NCBI RefSeq assembly: GCF_900115065.1
Contig: NZ_FOVE01000010.1
Span: 64,001 to 105,833 of the forward strand
Length of the DNA: 41,833 nucleotides
From: Formivibrio citricus
Lineage (GTDB): Bacteria > Pseudomonadota > Gammaproteobacteria > Burkholderiales > Chitinibacteraceae
Reading direction: 5' to 3'
Shown here: in pieces, positions 35,269-41,833 of the stretch
Position numbering within the stretch: position 1 is the first letter of the stretch
How the letters are laid out: each line of letters begins with the position of its first letter
The notes under the pieces: model-generated
Told to the model about the DNA's origin: nothing
The model's input: only the letters and a program-made list of their open reading frames with translations
Database searches by the model: none
Position numbers and translations under genes: made by a program

Positions 35269-36030
35269 ATGTCTCATGAATTGTTGCTGCTCTTGCCCAT
35301 TGCGTTCATGGCGGGGTTGATCGATGCGGCGGTAGGCGGAGGCGGTCTGATACAGTTGCCCGGCTTGTTTGCGATCCTGCCGCGTGAAATTCCTGCGGTC
35401 TTGTTGGGTTCCAACAAATTTGCCTCGATCATGGGCACCGCATCGGCGACCTGGCGCTATGCGCGCCGAATCGAGTTGCCCTGGAAGATGGTGCTGTTTG
35501 CGGCTGCGGCAGCGTTCTGCGGTTCCTATCTTGGCGCGCGGGCGGTGCATTTGCTGTCTGCGCAGGCTGTGCGCCCGCTGGTCATCGTGCTGCTGGTCGT
35601 GATGCTGGCCTATACCTGGTTCAAGCCGCAGTTCGGCCAGGAAGATGCCGGCCGCCCCCTGACCCGGCGCGACTTGGGTATCGGCCTGCTGATCGGCGCC
35701 GGTATCGGTTTCTACGACGGGTTTTTCGGGCCGGGTACCGGCAGCTTCCTGATTTTCCTGTTCGTGCGCTTCTTTCATTTCGATTTCCTGCGCGCTTCGG
35801 CGTGTGCCAAGGTCGTCAATCTGGCGACCAACCTCGCTGCGCTGGCATTTTTCGTTCCGGCGGGGCTGGTGCTCTACAGCATCGCTATCCCGATGGGGCT
35901 GGCCAATATCGCCGGAGCGCAGGTCGGGACGCGACTGGCGCTCAAGGGCGGCAACCTGTGGGTCAGAAGGCTGTTTCTTGGGTTGGCATTGACGCTGCTG
36001 ACCAAGTTGCTATTTGATTTGTTCCGGTGA
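35269..36030 (+). CDS. Sulfite exporter TauE/SafE family (TSUP) permease
   Basis: The product is 253 aa. ATG 35269 (MSHELLLLLPIAFMAGLIDA) is preferred over an in-frame TTG at 35260. It has seven to eight hydrophobic helices and the TSUP signature GLIDAAVGGGGLIQLPGLF, with a second repeat FYDGFFGPGTGSFLIFLFVR and ASACAKVVNLATNLAALAFF. The family moves sulfur-containing or organic anions; the substrate is not inferable. It begins just after the amtB terminator and is followed by the rhodanese gene, which mildly suggests a sulfur connection. Confidence 0.88.
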   Translation: MSHELLLLLPIAFMAGLIDAAVGGGGLIQLPGLFAILPREIPAVLLGSNKFASIMGTASATWRYARRIELPWKMVLFAAAAAFCGSYLGARAVHLLSAQAVRPLVIVLLVVMLAYTWFKPQFGQEDAGRPLTRRDLGIGLLIGAGIGFYDGFFGPGTGSFLIFLFVRFFHFDFLRASACAKVVNLATNLAALAFFVPAGLVLYSIAIPMGLANIAGAQVGTRLALKGGNLWVRRLFLGLALTLLTKLLFDLFR

Positions 36031-36044
36031 TTCGAGGGGATGAA

Positions 36045-36407
36045 ATGAGAAAGCGCATATGCCTGACGATACTGGCGTCCCTGTTTTGCCTGTCGGCACA
36101 GGCGGGGGACTGGATGTTCAACGGCGTCAAAACCTCGCTGGTGATCGATGTGCGAACGCCTGCCGAATTTGCCGCCGGGCATGTGGATGGAGCCATCAAT
36201 ATTCCATATGAACAGATCGCCGGGAAAATCCGCGCCGTGCCGGGGGCGAGCGTGGATCGGCCGATCCTGCTGTATTGCCGTAGCGGGCGCCGTTCGGCGA
36301 TAGCGCGGGAGGCGCTGGAAAAAATGGGCTACCGCCGGGTCATGGATGGTGGCGGGATGGCAGATGCTGTTCGCAACCTCAAGACGTGTGCCGCGAAAGT
36401 CTGTTGA
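36045..36407 (+). CDS. Periplasmic single-domain rhodanese (PspE-like)
   Basis: The product is 120 aa. ATG 36045 follows GAGGGGATGAA and gives a signal peptide (RICLTILASLFCLSAQA). The rhodanese domain has SLVIDVRTPAEFAAGHVDGA, INIPYEQIAGKI and the active-site loop LLYCRSGRRSAIAREAL with the catalytic Cys. It should act as a periplasmic thiosulfate:thiol sulfurtransferase. It is 14 bp after the TSUP gene, so the two are probably co-transcribed and may handle sulfur compounds together (inference). Confidence 0.88.
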   Translation: MRKRICLTILASLFCLSAQAGDWMFNGVKTSLVIDVRTPAEFAAGHVDGAINIPYEQIAGKIRAVPGASVDRPILLYCRSGRRSAIAREALEKMGYRRVMDGGGMADAVRNLKTCAAKVC

Positions 36408-36414
36408 ACCCGGA

Positions 36415-37764
36415 TCAGACGCACCGGGGGGAAGTTGAAACCCGCTCGATGGTTTCCTGCTCGGCCGATTCGGTGTCGATCAGGGTATCCAGCAGGCAAC
36501 GGTTGAAATCGTGGGGCGCGATGCCGCAAGCCGCCAGGAGATCGCGCGAGGGCGGTTCGGCCTGTTCCGCCGCTTCGGCCAGCGCCAGGAAAGGTGCGTA
36601 GGGACCGGAATTCTCCAGCAATGCCTGGCGTACCTGAGTCTGGACGTCGACATCGGCGAGAATGCGTGCCAGCGGCCGTTGCATCAGCGGTTCCAGCATT
36701 GAAAACAGGCCGGTGAGATAAAGCCCTTCGTCTTCGCCCGGCAAATAACGAGCCCCCAGCCTCACCATCAGTTCGGCGCGCACTTGCGCCATTTCTTGCA
36801 GAATCAGCCCTTCTTCCGGGTGCTTGCCCTTGGCATAGAGCAGCAGAACCAGCCAGCGATAAAGCCGACAGCGTCCCACCACCACGACCGCTTGTTCAAT
36901 GCTTTCCACTTTGTGCGCCAATCCCTGGGATGCCGAGTTGGCCTGTGCCAGCAGACGAAAACTCAGCAGGGGGTCGGATTTCATGGCCCGTGCGATCTCA
37001 GCGGGTTCCGCTTCCTGACGTACCTTGTTGAGAATGTCGAGGACATGGACGAATCCGGGATCGAGCGGTTCGTCCGGCCAATCCGGGTTGCGGAATAATC
37101 GGCCGGCTGCGTAATGGCAGCCGATACTGCGGCACCAGGCATATTCTTCGCGCCAGCCGATGTCGATGACGATCTGCGAGGCTTTGGGAGAGATGCGTCG
37201 GGAGGTTTCAACGAACTCTGCGGCCTCGACAGGGGTATGGCCATCGAAAGAAAATGCGAAGCCGTCGGCCAGTGCCAGTAGTTCTTGCGGCCAGCTGCAA
37301 GGCAAACAGAGCGCAAGTCGCAAGCCTTCGGTTTTCAGTTGTTGCAATCGCTGCAGCGTATCGGGCTTGAGGCCGCCAGGCGCCAGTAGCAGCACGGCCT
37401 TGCAGGCGGCGAGTTCGTCCATGATCGGGTGCGGCAGGCTGGCTGCACCCAGCTCGACCAGCAATATCCGGTTATCGGAGGTGCAAAACGGGGCCAGCAA
37501 GCGATGGATGGATTCCAGCAGGATGGCGTCTTCGTGCAGCGAATGTACGGAAACGTGCGGATGTGCGCCGTGTTGCCGCAAGCGGATGAATTTTCCGGCC
37601 GAACGGCCATTCCGGTCGACGACGGTTTCTACCGCAAGCAGATGCGAGAGCGCTTCGGGGGTGAAGCTGGCAGGCTCGTCCGCAGCACGGGCGGCCGTGG
37701 CCGTTCCTGTGGACGGCTCCGGTGCCTTTGAACCGAAAATGAGCGCGCGCAAACGCTTGAACAT
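36415..37764 (-). CDS. HDOD domain protein with EAL-like N-terminal region
   Basis: The product is 449 aa. The C-terminal part matches the HDOD domain: VLDILNKVRQEAEPAEIARA, MKSDPLLSFRLLAQANSASQ, VESIEQAVVVVGRCRLYRWL and LFSMLEPLMQRPLARILADV. The preceding stretch (about residues 45-235) has the outline of an EAL-type barrel but lacks an intact EAL motif and metal ligands, as in YuxH-type proteins. Such proteins act in signalling, often in motility or c-di-GMP networks, without catalysis. Its stop is 7 bp from the end of the convergent rhodanese gene. Confidence 0.83.
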   Translation of the reverse strand: MFKRLRALIFGSKAPEPSTGTATAARAADEPASFTPEALSHLLAVETVVDRNGRSAGKFIRLRQHGAHPHVSVHSLHEDAILLESIHRLLAPFCTSDNRILLVELGAASLPHPIMDELAACKAVLLLAPGGLKPDTLQRLQQLKTEGLRLALCLPCSWPQELLALADGFAFSFDGHTPVEAAEFVETSRRISPKASQIVIDIGWREEYAWCRSIGCHYAAGRLFRNPDWPDEPLDPGFVHVLDILNKVRQEAEPAEIARAMKSDPLLSFRLLAQANSASQGLAHKVESIEQAVVVVGRCRLYRWLVLLLYAKGKHPEEGLILQEMAQVRAELMVRLGARYLPGEDEGLYLTGLFSMLEPLMQRPLARILADVDVQTQVRQALLENSGPYAPFLALAEAAEQAEPPSRDLLAACGIAPHDFNRCLLDTLIDTESAEQETIERVSTSPRCV

Positions 37765-37834
37765 GGAAAGCTCCGGGGGAGGGCAACTTGCTCTCTAATA
37801 TTAGAACAGCTTCCTGGTTGAACCGGCCCCAAGA

Positions 37835-37870
37835 AAAAGACAAAGGCCGGAATGTTCCGGCCTTTTGTCG
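37835..37870 (-). terminator. purC: Rho-independent terminator after purC
   Basis: GACAAAGGCCGGAA pairs with TTCCGGCCTTTTGTC (37840-37869). On the minus strand the stem is followed by TTTTTC. It separates purC from the downstream HDOD gene on the same strand. Confidence 0.88.
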
Positions 37871-37886
37871 ATTTTTGCACTTGATG

Positions 37887-38765
37887 TTAACGGGTAAGCC
37901 GCTCCAGCGCTTCCCGGTACTTAGCTGCCGTTTTTTCGGCGACTTCCAGCGGCAGTGCCGGAGCCGGCGGCTGCTTGTTCCAGCCGGTGGATTCCAGCCA
38001 GTCGCGCACGAACTGCTTGTCGAAGGAAGGCGGATTCCTGCCCGCTTCATAGCTGTCCGCCGGCCAGAAACGGCTGGAATCGGGGGTGAGCGCTTCGTCC
38101 ATCAGGCACAGCGTGCCATCCGCATCCAGACCGAATTCGAACTTGGTATCGGCGATGATGATGCCGCGCGTGGCCGCGTATTCCGCTGCGGCCTTGTACA
38201 GCATCAGTGCGGCATCGCGAACGCGCGCGGCGAGATCGGCGCCGAGGATGCGTTCGCATTGCTCGAAGGAGATGTTCTCGTCGTGGTCGCCGATCGCGGC
38301 TTTGGTCGAAGGGGTGAAGATCGGCTCGGGCAGCTTGTCGGCTTCCCGCAGGCCGGCCGGGAGTGCAATGCCACAAATCGTCCCGGTTTGCTGGTATTCC
38401 TTCCAGCCGGAACCTGCCACGTAACCGCGTACGATGGCTTCCACCAGAACCGGTTTCAGCCGCTTGGCGACCACGGCGCGGCCTTCCACTTGCGGCAGGT
38501 CTTCGGCGCTGACCACGTCTTCAGGCTTTTCGCCGGTGAAGTGGCTGGGAATCATGTTCTTGAAAAAGTCGAACCAGAAGTTGGAAATCGCAGTCAGGAT
38601 CTTGCCTTTCTCCGGAATCGGCTCGGCCAGGATCACGTCGAACGCGGAGAGCCGATCCGTGGCGATCATCAGCATGCGCCGTTCGTCGATCTCGTACAGT
38701 TCGCGCACCTTGCCGGCATAGAGTTTCTTCAGGCTTTTGAGTTGGGTGGAGGTCAGACCGGTCAT
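37887..38765 (-). CDS. purC: Phosphoribosylaminoimidazole-succinocarboxamide (SAICAR) synthase
   Basis: The product is 292 aa from ATG 38765 ([20 protein letters not shown]); an in-frame ATG at 38786 would add 7 residues. The SAICAR synthetase pattern includes [72 protein letters not shown] and [15 protein letters not shown]. It joins CAIR and aspartate in purine synthesis. The length matches the long proteobacterial/eukaryote-like group of PurC, not the 237-residue E. coli form. Confidence 0.95.
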   Translation of the reverse strand: MTGLTSTQLKSLKKLYAGKVRELYEIDERRMLMIATDRLSAFDVILAEPIPEKGKILTAISNFWFDFFKNMIPSHFTGEKPEDVVSAEDLPQVEGRAVVAKRLKPVLVEAIVRGYVAGSGWKEYQQTGTICGIALPAGLREADKLPEPIFTPSTKAAIGDHDENISFEQCERILGADLAARVRDAALMLYKAAAEYAATRGIIIADTKFEFGLDADGTLCLMDEALTPDSSRFWPADSYEAGRNPPSFDKQFVRDWLESTGWNKQPPAPALPLEVAEKTAAKYREALERLTR

Positions 38766-38842
38766 GTTGTTTCCACGGTGGTTCATTAGAGCCCGTATTT
38801 TGCCCGATTACTGGTCTAAGCTGGAGTAATTCACGACAAAAA

Positions 38843-38857
38843 TGCCTGATTCAGGCA
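38843..38857 (+). promoter_or_regulatory. Perfect palindrome upstream of the first chemoreceptor gene
   Basis: TGCCTGA-T-TCAGGCA is a perfect dyad centred 30 bp before the chemoreceptor start, between it and the divergent purC. It may be an operator or a leader hairpin. I do not recognise the binding protein. Confidence 0.4.
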
Positions 38858-38879
38858 GGTAATCTCGGAGGGAAAGGCC

Positions 38880-40505
38880 ATGCGATTCAAAACACGCATC
38901 TGGATTATCGTGGGAGCAGCCCTGATTGGAATGATCGTGATGGGGGCGAGTGGCTTGCTTCAATTGCGTCAGAGCCTGCTGGAAGAGCGCGAAACACAGA
39001 TTGCCCAATTGCTGGATTTTGCCGAAGCGCAACTCAAGTATTTCCATGGCCTGGAAACCAGCGGAAAGCTCACAAGACAGGAAGCGCAGGCCCGAGCCCG
39101 GGAGGCCATCGGCGCGCAGCGCAAAGGTGACGATTATTTCTTCATTCGCAGCATGACCGAAGACATTCTGATTCACCATCCCGTAGCCAGCCGGGTGGGC
39201 AAGGTCGATGCCGGCACCAAGTTGCCGGATGGGCGAACCTCGGCCCAAGCCTATCGGGACGCGCTGGCCAAGAGCAAGAACAACAAGGCATTTATCGTTA
39301 TCCAGACCGCAAGGCCTAACAGCGCCGACAAGACCTTGTATCCGAAATTGAATGGTGTTCTCAAGTTCGAGCCGTGGGGGTGGATGCCGGGGATAGGCTT
39401 TTTCACCGACGATATTGAAAAAGCTTTCTGGGCGGATGCTATCAAGATGCTGGTTATCGGGGGCATCCTGATTGCGGTCGTGGCGGTTCTCGCCATCCGT
39501 ACCATGCGCAGCATCCTCGGCCAGCTCGGGGGCGAGCCGCAATACGCCACCGAAATCGCCCAGTCTATTGCCAATGGCGACCTCTCGCGCAGTATCGATA
39601 CCCAAGGGCGCAGCGATAGCCTGCTGGGTGCCATGCGCGTCATGCAACAAGGGTTGCACGATATGGTCGAGCGCTTTAACAGGGCTTCCGCGATGCTGGC
39701 GAGTTCTTCCCGGGCACTCAGCGAACAGATGGAGCAGATCAGCCAGGGCAGCCGGATGACTTCTGAATCCACGGCATCCACAGCGGCGGCCATTGAAGAA
39801 ATGACCGTCAGCATCAGTCATATTTCCTCCAGTGCCCGCGAAACCGAAAGCAACTCCCGACAAGCCAACGAGTTGGCTTCCCAAGGCGAACAGCGGGCCA
39901 AGGAGGCTTCAACTGAAATCAATCGAACTGCCAGCGATATTACGGTGACGGCCGATCTTATCCGGGGGTTGGTCGAACGCTCACGCGAAATTGACAGCAT
40001 GAGCGCCGTCATCAAGGAAATCGCCGATCAAACCAATCTGCTCGCACTCAACGCCGCCATCGAAGCTGCCCGCGCCGGCGAACAGGGAAGAGGCTTCGCC
40101 GTCGTCGCCGACGAAGTGCGCAAACTCGCCGAGCGTACCGGTGGCGCAACCCAGGACATCACCCGTACCATCCACGCTGTCCAGGGCGACACAGATACCG
40201 CGGCGGCTCGGATGGAGGCTGTACGTCAACAGGTGGCGCTCGGTGTCGAACTCGCCGAAAAGGCCGCCCAGGCCCTGCGCGACATCAACGACGGCGCCCG
40301 CGCCACGCTGGAAAAGACTCGCGAAGTCACTAACGCTGCGCAGGAACAAAGCCAGGTCAGCAACAGCATTGCCGGCAATGTCGAACGCATCGCCCAGATG
40401 GTCGAAGAATCCGACGCCGCCGTGCAGGCTGCGCACGATCAGGTGCGGCAACTGGATGAGCTGGCGCGCGAGCTTAATCAGGCGGCGGCGAGGTTCAGGC
40501 TTTAA
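38880..40505 (+). CDS. Methyl-accepting chemotaxis protein with Cache sensor domain
   Basis: The product is 541 aa with a strong RBS (GGAGGGAAAGG). The first membrane helix ([20 protein letters not shown]) is followed by a periplasmic single Cache-type domain (about residues 35-185; [40 protein letters not shown]), a second helix ([17 protein letters not shown]), HAMP, and the cytoplasmic signalling domain with the hairpin tip [20 protein letters not shown] followed by [20 protein letters not shown]. It signals through CheA/CheW. The ligand is unknown; the FEPWGWxPGIG motif is typical of sCache_2. A close paralogue follows in tandem. Confidence 0.94.
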   Translation: MRFKTRIWIIVGAALIGMIVMGASGLLQLRQSLLEERETQIAQLLDFAEAQLKYFHGLETSGKLTRQEAQARAREAIGAQRKGDDYFFIRSMTEDILIHHPVASRVGKVDAGTKLPDGRTSAQAYRDALAKSKNNKAFIVIQTARPNSADKTLYPKLNGVLKFEPWGWMPGIGFFTDDIEKAFWADAIKMLVIGGILIAVVAVLAIRTMRSILGQLGGEPQYATEIAQSIANGDLSRSIDTQGRSDSLLGAMRVMQQGLHDMVERFNRASAMLASSSRALSEQMEQISQGSRMTSESTASTAAAIEEMTVSISHISSSARETESNSRQANELASQGEQRAKEASTEINRTASDITVTADLIRGLVERSREIDSMSAVIKEIADQTNLLALNAAIEAARAGEQGRGFAVVADEVRKLAERTGGATQDITRTIHAVQGDTDTAAARMEAVRQQVALGVELAEKAAQALRDINDGARATLEKTREVTNAAQEQSQVSNSIAGNVERIAQMVEESDAAVQAAHDQVRQLDELARELNQAAARFRL

Positions 40506-40517
40506 CGGGATGGATTT

Positions 40518-40710
40518 GACGAAACGAAAAACGCTGGCATGAGCCAGTAATGCCGTTCACTGAAGCCAAGTGAGCGGCATTTTTCTTGAACAGCGCGGCA
40601 TGCAGCACACCCCGCCCTGGAAGGCGCCGAGCATCGCAGGGAACCCCGTAGGCGCGTAAAAATCCTTAAGTGAGCGGCATTAGGCATGAGCCAGCGTTTT
40701 TCGTTTCGTC
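40518..40710. repeat. 193-bp MITE-like element with 21-bp perfect terminal inverted repeats
   Basis: The left end (40518-40538, beginning GACGAAACGAAAAACG) and right end (40690-40710, ending CGTTTTTCGTTTCGTC) are exact reverse complements over 21 bases. Inside, AAGTGAGCGGCATT occurs twice in direct orientation exactly 100 bp apart (40568 and 40668), and a third inverted near-copy lies at 40549-40561. No coding sequence was seen. No target-site duplication is evident. The arrangement resembles a non-autonomous mobile element or a large structured RNA. The family is not recognised. It accounts for most of the 322-base gap between the two chemoreceptor genes. Confidence 0.7.
40549..40584 (+). 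terminator. Terminator after the first chemoreceptor gene, inside the repeat element
   Basis: AATGCCGTTCACT pairs with AGTGAGCGGCATT (13 bp including one G:U) around a 7-base loop, followed by TTT and CTT. It ends the chemoreceptor transcript 45-80 bp past its stop. Confidence 0.8.
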
Positions 40711-40827
40711 GCGGCACTGATATATTAGTATTTGCTTATATAGCAAGTGCCCGCGATGGCAAAGAGCGGATTTAATCTATTTTTATATAAAAATCAAATA
40801 ATTATATTGCTTTGAGGAGTGGGCGCC

Positions 40828-41833
40828 ATGAAATTGAGAACCCGTATTTTGATTATCGTTGCCGCGGCGCTGCTGGGGATGGCGGTGATGGCGGTTGGCG
40901 GTTTATACCAAATGCGCGAAAGCATGCATGCAGAGCGTCGGGCGCAGATCGGTCAATTGCTGGAGTTTGCCAATGCCTCGCTCAAGCATTTTCATGCCCA
41001 GGAGACCAGCGGGAAATTGACGCGGGAAGAGGCGCAGGCGCGAGCCAAAGAGACATTGGCATCCCAGAGGGTGGGTGATTCCTATTACTTCGTTCGCAGC
41101 ATGACGGATGATTCCTTTGTTCTCCATGCTGACCCCAAGCGCGTGGGCAAGCCAGATCCGGGGGCCAAGTTGCCGGATGGACGCACGGCGGTTCAAGTCA
41201 TCAGGGAAGGTTTGGCAAGCAGCAAGGATGGCAAGGCTTTTGTTCTGTCGTATACCGCCCGCCCCGGCAGCGCGGACAAAACCTTGTACCCCAAATTGAA
41301 CGGCGTCATCAAGTTCGAACCATGGGGCTGGATTCCCGGTATTGGGTTCTATACGGACGACATTGATCGATTATTCTGGAATCAGGCACTCAAAATGGTG
41401 GTCGTAGGTGGATTGTTGCTCGGGCTGGTTGGCCTACTCGCCATCCGCACCATGCGCAGCATCCTCGGTCAGCTCGGGGGCGAACCGCAATACGCCGCCG
41501 AGATCGCCCAAGGCATTGCCAACGGCGACCTCTCGCGCAGCATTGACGCCCACGGCAAGGCCGACAGCCTGCTGGGCTCCATGCGCGTCATGCAGCAAGG
41601 GCTGCACGACATCGTCGCCCGCTTCAACCAGGCCTCCACTACGCTCGCCACTGCCTCGCAGCAACTGACCGAAGAAACCGAACAGATCAGCCGCGGCAGC
41701 CAGCAGACCTCCGAAGCCACCGCCTCCACGGCTGCTGCAGTGGAACAGATGACCGTCAGCATCAGCCACATCTCCTCCAGCGCCCGGGAAACCGAAAGCA
41801 ACTCCCGGCAAGCCGCCGAACTCGCCACCCATG
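40828..41833 (+). CDS. Second Cache-containing methyl-accepting chemotaxis protein, 3'-truncated by the window
   Basis: ATG 40828 follows TTGAGGAG and the frame stays open to the window end (335 residues). It starts MKLRTRILIIVAAALLGMAV and runs through a Cache domain ([40 protein letters not shown]), a second helix, HAMP and the first part of the signalling domain ([20 protein letters not shown]). It is a tandem paralogue of the preceding receptor: the region from the second helix onwards is nearly identical ([18 protein letters not shown]), while the Cache domain differs more. The conserved signalling tip lies beyond the window. An AT-rich leader of about 60 bp precedes it, probably holding its own promoter. 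Confidence 0.92.
   Translation, partial: MKLRTRILIIVAAALLGMAVMAVGGLYQMRESMHAERRAQIGQLLEFANASLKHFHAQETSGKLTREEAQARAKETLASQRVGDSYYFVRSMTDDSFVLHADPKRVGKPDPGAKLPDGRTAVQVIREGLASSKDGKAFVLSYTARPGSADKTLYPKLNGVIKFEPWGWIPGIGFYTDDIDRLFWNQALKMVVVGGLLLGLVGLLAIRTMRSILGQLGGEPQYAAEIAQGIANGDLSRSIDAHGKADSLLGSMRVMQQGLHDIVARFNQASTTLATASQQLTEETEQISRGSQQTSEATASTAAAVEQMTVSISHISSSARETESNSRQAAELATH

Noticed and set aside
40506-40827. CRISPR array or integron attC site between the chemoreceptor genes
   Set aside because: There is only one pair of direct repeats, no spacer series, and no integrase or attC core sites; the inverted ends fit a MITE-like unit better.

Overview
The window looks like a chromosomal segment of a betaproteobacterium, probably within or near Nitrosomonadales. 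This is inferred from gene order (zapB-like/zapA/6S RNA/fau, ruvCAB next to tolQRAB-pal-cpoB-queE-queC, ubiK divergent from glnK-amtB, proB beside a CNP1 family gene), protein flavour and generally high GC. Most of it is dense housekeeping sequence.

Layout. 1-1101 is the 3' part of hemL. 1225-8400 is a visibly AT-richer type IV pilus minor pilin operon (pilE-fimT-pilV-pilW-pilX-pilY1) closed by a strong terminator. 8509-9040 is a decayed IS1595-type transposase that runs into a very AT-rich TonB-like orphan gene and a 360-base non-coding stretch. 10051-13139 holds the GTPase gene ylqF/rbgA, a BtuF-like binding protein, a ZapB-like/zapA pair, 6S RNA and fau. 13181-15982 (minus strand) carries an AI-2E family permease, aroG and dksA. 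16219-26212 (plus strand) is a long run: a TonB-like gene, ruvC, ruvA, ruvB, tolQRAB, pal, cpoB, queE, queC and another TonB-like gene. 26324-27581 (minus) is a split ThrE-type exporter. 27757-31767 has proB, a CNP1 family gene on the opposite strand, tusA-like, pyrC, an unrecognised membrane protein and RNase P RNA. 31845-33098 (minus) has a TerC family gene under a yybP-ykoY (Mn2+) riboswitch, and ubiK. 33189-35131 is glnK-amtB with a sigma-54 promoter and two NtrC-like sites. Then come a TSUP permease, a periplasmic rhodanese, an EAL-like/HDOD protein, purC, and two tandem Cache-containing chemoreceptors. The second chemoreceptor is cut by the window end.

How the parts connect. The Tol-Pal block is complete and encodes the envelope constriction machine. 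queE and queC follow as two steps of 7-deazaguanine (queuosine) synthesis. ruvABC is a complete Holliday-junction set. glnK-amtB is the nitrogen-limitation ammonium uptake module and its promoter architecture can be read directly. The pilin operon encodes the pilus priming tip complex.

I did not find a clear new defence system, CRISPR array or prophage. The least explained items are a 193-bp element with perfect 21-bp inverted ends between the two chemoreceptors, the AT-rich TonB-like gene fused to transposase debris, a long inverted repeat at 26212-26324, a clustered inverted repeat between ruvC and ruvA, and a cpoB leader in which the likely ribosome-binding site lies in a hairpin arm.
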